Shown one piece after another: positions 1 to 9,314 of a DNA stretch of 64,000 bases. Source of the stretch: Sphingomonadales bacterium (GTDB lineage Bacteria; Pseudomonadota; Alphaproteobacteria; Sphingomonadales; Sphingomonadaceae); NCBI GenBank assembly GCA_027491235.1, contig JAIXWO010000022.1, positions 558,001-622,000 of the forward strand, in the 5' to 3' direction. The number at the start of each line of letters is the position of its first letter. The stretch's first letter is position 1. The notes beneath the pieces are model-generated. The model was not told the origin of the DNA and searched no databases. It saw only the letters and a list, made by a program, of their open reading frames with translations. Both the position numbers and the translations under genes were made by a program.

Positions 1-502
1 AAACGCCGATCTTACGCAACTCCTCTTCCAGAAGTTCCTTGGGGAAACCCTTGCGGGCATTGCGCCACTTGGTCTGTTGTTCTGGCACTGGAATACGCGC
101 GACATATGCCTCGAACTCTTCGTCAGAATAGGCGCGCGCCATCGGTCCGATATGCCGTTCCCAGCCGATGGTAGAGACGCACCAGCAGAAATACTCATCG
201 ACCCATTTCGTCCAGACACGCATTTGCGCAACGTCAAACGGATCCTTTGGGCGTAACGGATTTGCGTCCGGGAACACATCTTCAAGATACTCGCAGATCA
301 CGGTCGATTCGGTGATGATCTTGCCGTCATGCTCTAGTGCCGGAACCTGCCCGCGCGGATTAATGGCCTTGAACCAGTCTTCATGATGCTCAAACTTGGT
401 CGGGTCGAGCCGGTGGATCGTGAAGTCGACGCCCTTCTCGTACAGAGCCAGCATGGGCTTTAGCGAATTGGCACCGGGGCCGAAGCTGTAGAGTTTGAGC
501 AT
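1..502 (-). CDS. LigF-like glutathione S-transferase (beta-etherase type), partial
   Basis: Only the first 167 codons lie in the window; the gene runs off the left edge. The ATG at 502 has GGAGAG about 8 bases upstream. The N-terminus ([16 protein letters not shown]) opens a thioredoxin-fold GST domain with the QVPAL cis-proline loop near residue 54 and the TES glutathione-binding motif near residue 66. The helical domain begins near residue 88 and contains [14 protein letters not shown]. As I recall the family, these stretches match LigF, the glutathione-dependent enzyme that cleaves beta-aryl ethers of lignin dimers in sphingomonads, better than generic GSTs. The fold is seen; the substrate is inferred. 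The gene is divergent from malate synthase across a gap of about 200 bases. Confidence 0.85.
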   Translation of the reverse strand, partial: MLKLYSFGPGANSLKPMLALYEKGVDFTIHRLDPTKFEHHEDWFKAINPRGQVPALEHDGKIITESTVICEYLEDVFPDANPLRPKDPFDVAQMRVWTKWVDEYFCWCVSTIGWERHIGPMARAYSDEEFEAYVARIPVPEQQTKWRNARKGFPKELLEEELRKIGV

Positions 503-702
503 GGGTCTCTCCGACAACGTTATCATGTCTAACAAATATGGCGCAGCGTGAACTGATATGCAACACATACAATTTTGATTACGTTTGTCTCCTCAGCCAG
601 CCTCCAGTCTCTTGCCAAATTGCGCCTGTTATCGCAAAGAGGTTTGGCCCTTTTCCTCCCCGGGACTATTCTGTTCGCAACCGTTCCAACAAAGGGTTTT
701 TC

Positions 703-2787
703 ATGACTGCCTATGTCTCGCGCGCCGGCCTTCAGGTTTCGCCGGTCCTTGCCGAATTTGTAGAAAATCGTGCCATCGCCGGGACGGGCGTGGGTGCGGA
801 TCGGCTTTGGCAGGGGCTTGCTGATATCCTCGCCCAGTTTGGGCCCCGCAATCAGGCGCTGCTCGCCAAGCGTGACGACATTCAGGCAAAGCTTGATGAT
901 TGGCACACGGCCAATCCGGGCCCAATTTCGGATATGGCGGCCTATCAGGCATTCCTGACGGATATTGGCTATCTTGCACCAGAACCGGCGCCGTTCAGCA
1001 TCGGCACCCGCAACGTTGATGATGAGATTGCGGTGATGGCCGGCTCGCAGCTTGTTGTGCCCTCGCTCAATGACCGTTTCGTCCTCAATGCCGCCAATGC
1101 GCGCTGGGGCAGCTTGTACGATGCCTTTTACGGCACGGATGCTCTTGAGGCTGATCCGGCCAAGCCCGGAGGCTATGATCCCGTGCGCGGAGCCGCCGTT
1201 GTTGCAGCGGCCAAAGCATTTCTTGATGACGTGGTTCCGCTTGCCGATGGCAAATGGGCGGACTGGACCGGCGGCGGTCTAAATCTGTCAGACAGCTCCG
1301 TTCCAATCGTCCGGCGCGGCGATGACATTCTCCTGCGCCACAACGGTCTTGGCATTGAGATATTGATTGACCGTAATCACCCTATCGGTCGGGATGATCC
1401 GGCAGGCATCAAGGATGTTGTTCTGGAATCCGCGCTGACGGCGATTGTCGATCTTGAGGATTCCGTCGCGGCCGTGGATGCCGATGACAAGGTGGCGGCC
1501 TATTCCAATTGGCTTGGCTTGATGCGCGGAGATCTTGTCGCCAGCTTTGAAAAGGGTGGCAAAACACTCACCCGTCGGATGGAAGAGGACCGCGCGTGGG
1601 GCGACGACGTGCTGCACGGCCGCAGCCTCCTTTTCGTACGTAATGTCGGGCATCTGATGACCAACCCTGCCGTACTCCTGCCCGACGGCAGTGAGGCGCC
1701 GGAAGGCATTCTCGATGCCGTATTCACCTCGCTCTGTGCAATGCATGATGTGTTGGGATTGGGATCGCTGCGTAACAGCCGCTCCGGCAGCGTTTACATC
1801 GTTAAGCCTAAGCAGCATGGGCCAGAAGAATGCGCCTTCACCAACGATCTGTTCGATGCCGTGGAAGACCTGCTTGGTCTTGCGCGCCATACGGTCAAGG
1901 TTGGCGTCATGGATGAGGAACGCCGGACGTCGGCCAACCTCGCGGCCTGCATTTATGCCGTGAAAGACCGGATTGTGTTCATCAACACGGGCTTCCTCGA
2001 CCGGACGGGCGATGAGATGCACACCGCGATGCGCGCGGGGCCGATGATCCGCAAAGCCGCCATGAAGTCGAGCGCATGGATTCAGGCCTATGAGGCCCGC
2101 AATGTGCAGATCGGTCTGGCCTGTGGCTTGTCTGGTAAGGCGCAGATCGGCAAGGGTATGTGGGCCGCGCCGGACATGATGCGCGATATGCTCGACCAGA
2201 AGATTGGCCACCCGAAGTCGGGCGCAAACACCGCCTGGGTGCCGTCGCCGACGGCGGCGACGTTGCACGCCACCCATTATCACCGGGTCGATGTCTTCGC
2301 ACGCCAGCGTGAACTGGCGAACGAAGTGACACCGGGGCTTGAGCCTCTGCTCACCATTCCCGTGGCACCCGTCGGCCACAACTGGTCGGACGAAGAGGTC
2401 CGCGAGGAACTGGAGAACAACGCGCAGGGAATTCTGGGCTATGTGGTGCGCTGGATTGACCAAGGAATTGGTTGTTCGAAGGTGCCTGACATCAATGATG
2501 TTGGCCTGATGGAAGACCGGGCGACGCTGCGCATCTCTTCGCAGCACATCGCCAACTGGTTGCTGCACGGCGTGTGCACGGCGGATCAAGTGGACGCCGC
2601 CTTTGCCAAGATGGCTGCTAAGGTTGATGCCCAAAATGCGTCTGATCCGCTCTATGAGAAACTGACGCCGGACAGCATCGCCTTCAAGGCGGCGCGGGCG
2701 CTCGTGTTCGAAGGTATCAGCCAGCCAAACGGCTATACCGAGCCCTTGCTTCACAAGTTCCGGCAGGCCAAGAAGGCAGCAGAATAG
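703..2787 (+). CDS. glcB: Malate synthase G
   Basis: Cytosolic enzyme joining glyoxylate and acetyl-CoA into malate, the second step of the glyoxylate bypass and the exit of glycolate use. The 694-residue product fits the monomeric G isoform (about 720). The active-site region is visible: [12 protein letters not shown] with its Arg near residue 313, then [10 protein letters not shown] carrying the Mg-binding acidic residues, then [12 protein letters not shown] and [11 protein letters not shown]. An in-frame ATG at 538 would add 55 residues unlike the family, so I take the ATG at 703, where [10 protein letters not shown] is a normal start. A GST-like gene follows 27 bases downstream on the same strand. 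No isocitrate lyase is in the window. Confidence 0.95.
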   Translation: MTAYVSRAGLQVSPVLAEFVENRAIAGTGVGADRLWQGLADILAQFGPRNQALLAKRDDIQAKLDDWHTANPGPISDMAAYQAFLTDIGYLAPEPAPFSIGTRNVDDEIAVMAGSQLVVPSLNDRFVLNAANARWGSLYDAFYGTDALEADPAKPGGYDPVRGAAVVAAAKAFLDDVVPLADGKWADWTGGGLNLSDSSVPIVRRGDDILLRHNGLGIEILIDRNHPIGRDDPAGIKDVVLESALTAIVDLEDSVAAVDADDKVAAYSNWLGLMRGDLVASFEKGGKTLTRRMEEDRAWGDDVLHGRSLLFVRNVGHLMTNPAVLLPDGSEAPEGILDAVFTSLCAMHDVLGLGSLRNSRSGSVYIVKPKQHGPEECAFTNDLFDAVEDLLGLARHTVKVGVMDEERRTSANLAACIYAVKDRIVFINTGFLDRTGDEMHTAMRAGPMIRKAAMKSSAWIQAYEARNVQIGLACGLSGKAQIGKGMWAAPDMMRDMLDQKIGHPKSGANTAWVPSPTAATLHATHYHRVDVFARQRELANEVTPGLEPLLTIPVAPVGHNWSDEEVREELENNAQGILGYVVRWIDQGIGCSKVPDINDVGLMEDRATLRISSQHIANWLLHGVCTADQVDAAFAKMAAKVDAQNASDPLYEKLTPDSIAFKAARALVFEGISQPNGYTEPLLHKFRQAKKAAE

Positions 2788-2814
2788 AGAAAGATATTCG
2801 GGGGAGAGGGTTAC

Positions 2815-3954
2815 GTGACCTATATTTTATGGGGTTCTCCCCATTCACTCTACACGGGCAAACTGCGGTCTTACCTCATAAAAAAGGGGCTGCCCTTTCA
2901 GGAGCGCGTACCTGCCCACCCGGACTTTGGGACGCGCGTTCTGCCGGCAGTTGGGCATATGGTCATCCCGGTTCTTGAAACCCCTTCATGTGACATCCTT
3001 CAAGACACCGGGGACATCATCGATCATTTGGAAGATCTGCATGCAGAGCCAGTTTTAGACCCCTCCACGCCTGTCCAACGCTTGGTATCGACCCTTTTTG
3101 ATGCGGTTGGCTCTGAATATCTGCTGCCGCTCGCGATGCATTATCGCTGGACCTATCGTGCGGATCAGGACGCATTTCTTCAAGCTGAGTTCGGGCGGAC
3201 GATGGTCGCCGGCAACAGCCGGGAAGAGCGCCGGACCATGGCAGCCGGGATGATGGATTTCTTTGCAGGGTTCCTGCCCAATCTGGGCGTCTTTCCAGAG
3301 ACAGTCGATGCCCTGGAAGGGGCCTATGCCGATTGGCTCGATGCGCTTGACGAGCATTTCCAATATCACCCCTATCTGTTGGGCGGCAGGCCGTGTCGCG
3401 GCGATTTTGGGATGATGGCATCGCTATATGCGCATCTCGGCCGCGATCCGGTTCCTGCCGGACTGATGAAGCGTAAAGCGCCGAACCTGTTCCGTTGGAC
3501 CGAGCGGATGAATTTGGCGGGCATCAGCGATGGGGAGTTTGCGGGCTATGGCGAAGATTATGCGCCGGACGACTCTATTCCAGAAACACTGATTGCTGTT
3601 CTGGCGTTGGTGTTCCGCGACTGGACGCCGGGGCTGATCGCTGATGTGAATTGCTTCAATGCTTGGGCTGCGGACAAGTCCACAGGCGACATCGTTTCGC
3701 GGGAAGGGCAGCGTCAGGTGCATCCAAATATCGGGCCGGTATCTTACCCCTTTCATGGCATTGAAATGAAACGTGGCAGTGCGCCACACGCGGTATGGAT
3801 GTTCAGCGCGGCACTGGATCAGGCAAGCGGGCTGGAGACGGCTGCAGCTGAACGCTTTGCGAAATTGCTGAAGGCAGTCGGGGGCGAAACCGCCTTCAAC
3901 CTTGCTCCCGTCCGGCGGATGGCGCGGAAGAATAACGTCCTCATCCTCTCCTGA
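2815..3954 (+). CDS. Long glutathione S-transferase-like protein
   Basis: A 379-residue protein starting at GTG 2815 behind a GGGGGAGAG ribosome site. Residues 1-75 form a thioredoxin-like GST N-terminal domain (SPHSLYTGKLRSYLIKKGL, cis-Pro in MVIPVLE, then LQDTGDIIDHLED). A helical C-domain follows, with LLGGRPCRGDFGMMASLYAHL near residue 195. About 150 extra residues make it much longer than classical GSTs (about 200-220). It is paralogous to the protein at 42329-43399, which has the same architecture. It lies between malate synthase and a P450 on one strand, so a role in detoxification or ring and ether cleavage is possible. The substrate is unknown. Confidence 0.75.
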   Translation: MTYILWGSPHSLYTGKLRSYLIKKGLPFQERVPAHPDFGTRVLPAVGHMVIPVLETPSCDILQDTGDIIDHLEDLHAEPVLDPSTPVQRLVSTLFDAVGSEYLLPLAMHYRWTYRADQDAFLQAEFGRTMVAGNSREERRTMAAGMMDFFAGFLPNLGVFPETVDALEGAYADWLDALDEHFQYHPYLLGGRPCRGDFGMMASLYAHLGRDPVPAGLMKRKAPNLFRWTERMNLAGISDGEFAGYGEDYAPDDSIPETLIAVLALVFRDWTPGLIADVNCFNAWAADKSTGDIVSREGQRQVHPNIGPVSYPFHGIEMKRGSAPHAVWMFSAALDQASGLETAAAERFAKLLKAVGGETAFNLAPVRRMARKNNVLILS

Positions 3955-4010
3955 CTGTCAGTTGACATGCTGGCGTTTTTCCCAAGGATGGGGAGATATA
4001 GGAGAGATAT

Positions 4011-5231
4011 ATGGCTGCAGCACTGATCACGTCGTTCGATCCGAGCGATACGACGATCTACACCGATGATAACTGGCAGGAGCCTTTTGCAAGGCAACGG
4101 CGGGAAGCGCCGGTCAGCTATCTGCCAGACAGTGCCTATGGCCCTTATTGGTCGGTCTGCACGCTTGATCTGATCCAGCAGGTCGAAGCAAATCCGACCG
4201 TCTTTTCGTCGTCCCATAAATACGGCGGCATAACGATTACGGCGCCTCGTGATTTTGATGATCGGGATTTCCCCAACTTCATTGCCATGGATGGGGAGCG
4301 CCATGCCGCACAGCGCAAGGTCGTCCAGCCGTCGTTCAATCCGAGTGAGATGACGCGGCGCGACGTTGAAATCCGGGAACGGACCAAGGCGCTTTTCGAT
4401 GCCCTGCCGGTTGGTGAGGAGTTTGACTGGGTCGAGCGCGTCTCCATTCCGCTGACCATGGGCATGCTGTGCATCCTGTTCGACTTCCCATTTGAGGAAC
4501 GTCATGACCTGAAGCGCTGGTCAGACTGGGCGAGCGAAGTAACGCCCGATAACAGCCCGGAACGCTATGCCCAGTTTCTGGAGCAAATGGGCCAGATGCT
4601 GGCGCGCTTTGACCGGCTTTTGGAAGAAAAGCGTCAGCTTCCGCCGTCGGATAATCTGATGTCGCGTATCATCCATAGCGAAGCGATGGGCAGTTTGGAC
4701 CCGATGGAGCGGATTGCGAATATCGCGCTGCTGATTGTGGGCGGCAATGACACCACCCGCAATTCGATGAGTGGGCTGATCGACGCGTTTCGGCTCTACC
4801 CGGACACGCTAGATCGTCTGCGGGCGGACCCATCGCTTATCCCGACCGCCGTTCAGGAAATCATCCGGTGGCAGTCTCCAGTCACGCATATGCGGCGGAC
4901 CTGCACAGAAGATACAGAGCTCAATGGCCAGAAGCTGTCCAAGGGCGACATGGTCGTCATGTGGTATATCTCAGCGAACCGGGATGAGGCTGTGTTTCCC
5001 AATGCAGACGTCTTTGACGTCACCCGCGAAAATGCGCGGCGCCATGTCGCCTTTGGATATGGTGTTCACCGGTGTGTCGGTGCGCGGCTCGCAGAGCTGC
5101 AATTGAGCAGCCTGCTGAACGAGATCATCTCCCGCAACGTGACGATAGAGATGCAAGGCACGCCGGACCGTCTGCCCAGTTGCTTCCTCCACGGCTTTAC
5201 AAAGATGCCGGTGGTGATGCGACCGAACTAG
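4011..5231 (+). CDS. Cytochrome P450, CYP153-like
   Basis: Soluble haem monooxygenase of 406 residues, about the usual bacterial P450 length. The I-helix oxygen-binding motif is LLIVGGNDTTRNS, the K-helix ExxR is in VQEIIRWQSP, and the haem-ligand loop is FGYGVHRCVGARLAE with Cys355. The stretches LPVGEEFDWVERVSI, LFDFPFEERHDLKRWSD and KGDMVVMWYISANRDE resemble CYP153 enzymes, which hydroxylate the terminal carbon of alkanes and fatty acids using ferredoxin and ferredoxin reductase. Family placement is from recall; the substrate is inferred. No ferredoxin gene lies alongside. The ATG at 4011 has GGAGAGATAT upstream. It ends one base before a convergent methyltransferase gene. Confidence 0.85.
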   Translation: MAAALITSFDPSDTTIYTDDNWQEPFARQRREAPVSYLPDSAYGPYWSVCTLDLIQQVEANPTVFSSSHKYGGITITAPRDFDDRDFPNFIAMDGERHAAQRKVVQPSFNPSEMTRRDVEIRERTKALFDALPVGEEFDWVERVSIPLTMGMLCILFDFPFEERHDLKRWSDWASEVTPDNSPERYAQFLEQMGQMLARFDRLLEEKRQLPPSDNLMSRIIHSEAMGSLDPMERIANIALLIVGGNDTTRNSMSGLIDAFRLYPDTLDRLRADPSLIPTAVQEIIRWQSPVTHMRRTCTEDTELNGQKLSKGDMVVMWYISANRDEAVFPNADVFDVTRENARRHVAFGYGVHRCVGARLAELQLSSLLNEIISRNVTIEMQGTPDRLPSCFLHGFTKMPVVMRPN

Positions 5232-5232
5232 G

Positions 5233-5892
5233 TCAGATGCGAGCTTCACCCCATTCCACCCAGCCAAAGGGCTTGGGTGTCTTGGGCATATAGCCTTTTT
5301 CCGAATGGGCGATGTTGAAGCCGGCGGCCGCATAGGCACCGGTGATTGGCCGCGTCAGGTGGCAATTGCCGCCAATCCGTTTCCAGACGGGCTCAATCCG
5401 CCGCTGCCACTTAGCGGGACCCGCATCGGGGGCTGCGCCATGTTCCAAGAACAGCGCCTTGCCGCCCGGCCGCAACACACGGCGCATTTCGGAAAGGACT
5501 TGCTGCTGGTTGTGCACCGAGCAGAGCGTAAACGTGACGAGAACGGTGTCGAAGCTCGCATCCGCAAAGGGCATGGCTTCTCCGATGCCCGCGCGGATGT
5601 CGGCAGCCATGCCTTTGGCTTGTGCGGCTTCCCGTGACCGGTCGAGGAGAGCTGGGGAGGGGTCCAGCCCTGCAAAGCTCTTGATCCGGGTGGGATCATA
5701 AAATTCCATGTTAATGCCACCGCCGCATCCCAGTTCCAGCACGTCGCCTTCGCTTTGCGGAACGATGCGGCTGCGTGCCTTCATGATCTGCGGCTGTGCG
5801 CAGCAGCAGCCAATGATCTTTGGCACCATGTTGCGATCCCACCATCCAGCGGGCGCGGCCTCATAAATGGGCTGAGAATTCTTTGAGGACAT
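5233..5892 (-). CDS. SAM-dependent class I methyltransferase
   Basis: A 219-residue protein with the Rossmann-type SAM-binding motif I VLELGCGGGINMEFY near residue 51, an acidic motif II (FAGLDPSP), and post-motif DTVLVTFTLCSV followed by MRRVLRPGGKALFLEHG, as in UbiE/COQ5-like and phosphatidylethanolamine N-methyltransferase-like enzymes. The N-terminus has a Cys-rich stretch (GCCCAQPQ). The substrate cannot be read from the sequence. Its start overlaps the end of rppH by 32 bases, so the two are probably translated from one mRNA together with the esterase upstream. Confidence 0.8.
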   Translation of the reverse strand: MSSKNSQPIYEAAPAGWWDRNMVPKIIGCCCAQPQIMKARSRIVPQSEGDVLELGCGGGINMEFYDPTRIKSFAGLDPSPALLDRSREAAQAKGMAADIRAGIGEAMPFADASFDTVLVTFTLCSVHNQQQVLSEMRRVLRPGGKALFLEHGAAPDAGPAKWQRRIEPVWKRIGGNCHLTRPITGAYAAAGFNIAHSEKGYMPKTPKPFGWVEWGEARI

Positions 5893-6340
5893 TTTCGTAA
5901 AGCTCCCGTTTGAACGGCACGATCAGATCAACCAACTCATCGGGCCGCGCCCAGCGCCATGCCCGAAATTCCTGATGCTCGGTGGTGATGTCAATATCGG
6001 TATCGGCGCCCAGAAAATGGAATAGGAACCAGTGTTGGCTCTGCCCCCGATATTTCCCGCGCCAGATCTTTCCGATCATTTCCGCCGGAAGATCGTAGAG
6101 GTGCTGCTTTTCCGATTGGGCGACCATCTCAACCAAATGTGGCGCGATGCCGGCCTCTTCGCCAAGCTCCCGCAAGGCTGCCGTCAGCGGGTCTTCTCCG
6201 GGGTCGATGCCGCCCTGCGGCATTTGCCAGGCTTCGCTCGTGCTATCGAGCCTTTGGCCGACAAAGATGTACCCCTCGGCATTGCGCAGCATGATGCCGG
6301 CACAGGGTCGGTAGGGCAGGTCGGCAAAAGGATCGCTCAC
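5861..6340 (-). CDS. rppH: RNA pyrophosphohydrolase (Nudix)
   Basis: Removes pyrophosphate from the 5' triphosphate end of mRNA and so triggers decay; the same family was once called diadenosine polyphosphate hydrolase IalA in alphaproteobacteria. The 159-residue length is typical. The Nudix box runs from G43 to G64 with E49, R57, E58, E61 and E62 in the GX5EX7REUXEEXG pattern. The N-terminal YRPCAGIMLRN and the LDSTSEAWQMPQGG lead are family hallmarks. It overlaps the esterase stop by 4 bases upstream and the methyltransferase start downstream, forming a tight minus-strand unit. Confidence 0.93.
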   Translation of the reverse strand: MSDPFADLPYRPCAGIMLRNAEGYIFVGQRLDSTSEAWQMPQGGIDPGEDPLTAALRELGEEAGIAPHLVEMVAQSEKQHLYDLPAEMIGKIWRGKYRGQSQHWFLFHFLGADTDIDITTEHQEFRAWRWARPDELVDLIVPFKRELYENVLKEFSAHL

Positions 6341-7266
6341 GCCGAGAGCTCTCCAAGCAATGTCTTCAGGGCGTTCAGGCCATTGGTGATGTCCTGATGG
6401 GAAGACGGGATGCCTTTGCGCAGGCAGATGAAACCGTGGATATTGCCCGAGGCTTCGAGATAGGTTGTGCGAATGCCTGTCTCGATCAGCTTGGCGGCAT
6501 AAGCGCGTCCCTGATCCCGCAGCGGGTCGAGGCCTGCGGTGATGATGACCGTTGGCGGCATGCCCTTCTGATCGTGCTTCAAAGGCTCGATCCGCCAGCT
6601 CCCATCGCCCGCGTAGGAGGACATAAAAAACTCCATGCTCTCTTCGGTCAGCAGATATCCCTTTTTAAAGGCATCATAGCTTGGCCAACGCGCATGGTCG
6701 TCGACGGTGGGATAGATGGGATATTGCGCGATGACCGGCTTGGATGCCGCTTTGTCGCGCAGGGCCATGGCGGTGACAATGGCGAGATTGCCGCCCGCAC
6801 TGTCACCAGACAAGATAAGCCCTGTGCAGGGGATGTTGTCTGCAATCCAGCGTGTGGCCGCTTCGCAGTCATCGGGTGCCGCGGGGAAGGGGTGCTCCGG
6901 CGCGAGACGATAGTCGATGGATATGACCGGCATATCAAGCTGCCGTGCGGCTTCGGCGCAATAGGGTTCATGCGTGTCGATATCGCCGATCACGAACCCG
7001 CCGCCGTGATAGAAAACCATCACTGGGCCAGCTTCGCGGTCGGCGCGTGTGTCATAAAGCCGGGCTGGAATCGTGCCTGCTGGACCGGGTATGGCCAGGT
7101 CGCGCTTCACAGCGATTTCCCCCACATCGGCATCTGCAACATGGCGCATAGCCTGCATCATGTTCCGCGCATCGGCGATCGGCAGTTCATGCATCGCAGG
7201 GCCGTCTTGGCTGTTTAAGAATGTCAGAAAGGCCGCCGTGTCGGGGCGCACGAAAGGATCAGACAT
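6337..7266 (-). CDS. Alpha/beta hydrolase, HSL-type esterase
   Basis: A 309-residue carboxylesterase of the hormone-sensitive-lipase family. The oxyanion-hole motif HGGGFVIGD and the nucleophile elbow GDSAGGN are clear. The Asp (AGLDPLRDQ) and His (NIHGFICL) of the triad are in the expected order near the C-terminus. It is probably cytosolic, as no signal peptide is seen, and would hydrolyse short-chain esters; the natural substrate is unknown. It is first in the minus-strand unit with rppH and the methyltransferase. The 161 bases upstream separate it from the divergent korA and must hold both promoters. Confidence 0.88.
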   Translation of the reverse strand: MSDPFVRPDTAAFLTFLNSQDGPAMHELPIADARNMMQAMRHVADADVGEIAVKRDLAIPGPAGTIPARLYDTRADREAGPVMVFYHGGGFVIGDIDTHEPYCAEAARQLDMPVISIDYRLAPEHPFPAAPDDCEAATRWIADNIPCTGLILSGDSAGGNLAIVTAMALRDKAASKPVIAQYPIYPTVDDHARWPSYDAFKKGYLLTEESMEFFMSSYAGDGSWRIEPLKHDQKGMPPTVIITAGLDPLRDQGRAYAAKLIETGIRTTYLEASGNIHGFICLRKGIPSSHQDITNGLNALKTLLGELSA

Positions 7267-7427
7267 ATTCTCTCCAACGTAGGTTGCTTTTTACGATGCT
7301 TATCGGTCGATCTTCGCTGCGTCTATCCGCAAAGCACAACTGCCCGTCGTGACAGTTTTCCTATTTTGGTTTCTGCGGAATAGCTGCATAGAGGCAACCA
7401 AACAGAACCTTGCAGGATCCTGAGTAC

Positions 7428-9314
7428 ATGGCCATCGCCGCGCGCATTGACGCACCTGATAACGCATCTCCCCTTCAGAGCTCTGAAGCCGTTGTTGTCC
7501 GCTTTGCGGGCGACTCTGGTGACGGGATGCAGCTGACCGGTGGGCAATTCACATTGTCGTCCGCGCTGGCTGGCAATGATTTTGCGACGTTCCCTGATTT
7601 TCCGGCTGAAATCCGTGCGCCTTTGGGCACGTTGTTCGGGGTTTCCGCATTTCAGATCAACTTCGGTTCCAGCGAAATCGAGACCGCAGGCGATGCACCC
7701 GATGTGCTCGTCGCGATGAACCCCGCGGCGCTGAAGACGAACGTCAAGGATTTGAAGCCCGGCGGGCTCATCATCGCGGATAGCGGTGAATTCACGGCGC
7801 GTAACCTTGCCAAGGCGGAGTATGACGCCAATCCGCTTGAGGATGACAGCCTCGGCAAGTGGCAGCTCATTCAGTTCAACATCTCTCAGCTGACGCTGGA
7901 TGCCGTAAAGCCGTTCGGGCTTGGCAATAAAGAGGCGCTGCGCTGCAAGAATATGTGGACGCTTGGCCTGTCGCTCTGGATGTTTGACCGTGACCGCCAG
8001 CCGATAATCGACTGGTTGAAGGATAAGTTCGCCAAGAACCCGGTTTTGGCGGATGCGAACATTGCCGCGCTCAACGCGGGCCATGCTTATGGCGAAACTG
8101 CGGAAATCGGTCAGCCGGGTATGGTCGCTATTCCGCAGCGCCATGTGAGTGCAGCGCCGGTGGAGCCAGGCCTTTATCGTACCATCACCGGTGCGGATGC
8201 TGTCGCTTATGGCCTCGTCGCGGGTTGCCAGCTGGCGGACGTGAAGATGTTCTTCGGTGGCTATCCGATCACGCCGGCGTCCTCCATTCTCCACGCCTTG
8301 TCGCGCCTCAAAGAATATGGCGTGATGACCTTTCAGGCGGAAGATGAGATTGCGGCCATCGCCTCGGCTATTGGCGCCTCTTATGCTGGCCAGCTCGGTG
8401 TCACGTCGTCGTCTGGCCCGGGGATCGCGCTCAAGACCGAAGCCATTGGCCTTGCTGTGATGACCGAACTTCCGCTCGTAATCGTCAATTCGCAGCGCGG
8501 TGGTCCGTCAACGGGTCTCCCGACCAAGACCGAACAGTCCGATCTTTATCAGGCCGTTTATGGTCGCAATGGTGATACGCCGCTGCCCGTGATCGCGGCG
8601 CGATCCCCGAGCGACGCGTTTGATTGTGCGATTGAAGCTGTCCGCATTGCAACCCAGTTCATGACGCCCGTCATTCTGTTGACCGACGGCTATATCGCGA
8701 ACGCGGCAGAGCCTTGGAAGGTGCCGGACATGAGCACCTACCAGCCTTTCCCGGTAACGTTCCTTGATCATGTGCCCGAAGGCGGCTTCAAGCCCTACGG
8801 CCGTGACAACAAGCTCGCGCGCCCATGGGTTAAGCCCGGCACACCCGGCCTGCGTCACCGCATCGGCGGCATCGAAAAGCAGGTTGATACCGGCCACATC
8901 AATTACTCGCCGGAAAACCATCAGGCGATGACCGACCTTCGTAAGAACAAGGTTGATGGCGTTGCCGACCACATCCCCGATCAGGACGTTTGCTTGGGGA
9001 CCACGTCTGGCAAGCTGGCAATGGTTGGCTGGGGATCAACCTTTGGCCCGATCCATCAGGCTGTGCGCCGCGCGCGTGCCAAGGGGATGGATGTCAGCCA
9101 CATCCATCTCCGCCATATTTGGCCGATGCCGAAGAATCTGGGTGAGTTGCTCAAGAGCTATGACACGGTCATCGTGCCGGAAATGAACACGGGCCAGCTG
9201 AAGACAGTACTGCGCGATCAATATCTCGTTGACGCCAAGCCACTGAACAAGGTGTCGGGACAGCCGTTCCGCATCGCCGAAATTGAAGCCGCCATTGAGG
9301 AGGCACTCGCATGA
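7428..9314 (+). CDS. korA: 2-oxoacid:ferredoxin oxidoreductase, alpha subunit (gamma-alpha fusion)
   Basis: Alpha chain of a thiamine diphosphate enzyme that decarboxylates 2-oxoglutarate (or a related 2-oxoacid) to the acyl-CoA and reduces ferredoxin. Residues 20-190 are the gamma-type domain (VVRFAGDSGDGMQLTGGQF). From about 245 is the pyrimidine-binding alpha domain (MFFGGYPITPASSILH, FQAEDEIAAIASAIGAS, TSSSGPGIALKTEA). The 628-residue length fits this fusion. An in-frame TTG at 7410 is possible, but the ATG at 7428 has AGGA upstream and a cleaner start. It overlaps korB by 4 bases. Confidence 0.9.
   Translation: MAIAARIDAPDNASPLQSSEAVVVRFAGDSGDGMQLTGGQFTLSSALAGNDFATFPDFPAEIRAPLGTLFGVSAFQINFGSSEIETAGDAPDVLVAMNPAALKTNVKDLKPGGLIIADSGEFTARNLAKAEYDANPLEDDSLGKWQLIQFNISQLTLDAVKPFGLGNKEALRCKNMWTLGLSLWMFDRDRQPIIDWLKDKFAKNPVLADANIAALNAGHAYGETAEIGQPGMVAIPQRHVSAAPVEPGLYRTITGADAVAYGLVAGCQLADVKMFFGGYPITPASSILHALSRLKEYGVMTFQAEDEIAAIASAIGASYAGQLGVTSSSGPGIALKTEAIGLAVMTELPLVIVNSQRGGPSTGLPTKTEQSDLYQAVYGRNGDTPLPVIAARSPSDAFDCAIEAVRIATQFMTPVILLTDGYIANAAEPWKVPDMSTYQPFPVTFLDHVPEGGFKPYGRDNKLARPWVKPGTPGLRHRIGGIEKQVDTGHINYSPENHQAMTDLRKNKVDGVADHIPDQDVCLGTTSGKLAMVGWGSTFGPIHQAVRRARAKGMDVSHIHLRHIWPMPKNLGELLKSYDTVIVPEMNTGQLKTVLRDQYLVDAKPLNKVSGQPFRIAEIEAAIEEALA

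Noticed and set aside
1288-2754. Long open frame (488 codons) on the minus strand inside malate synthase
   Set aside because: It is antisense to a certain gene, is His/Arg-rich with no family pattern, and results from codon bias.
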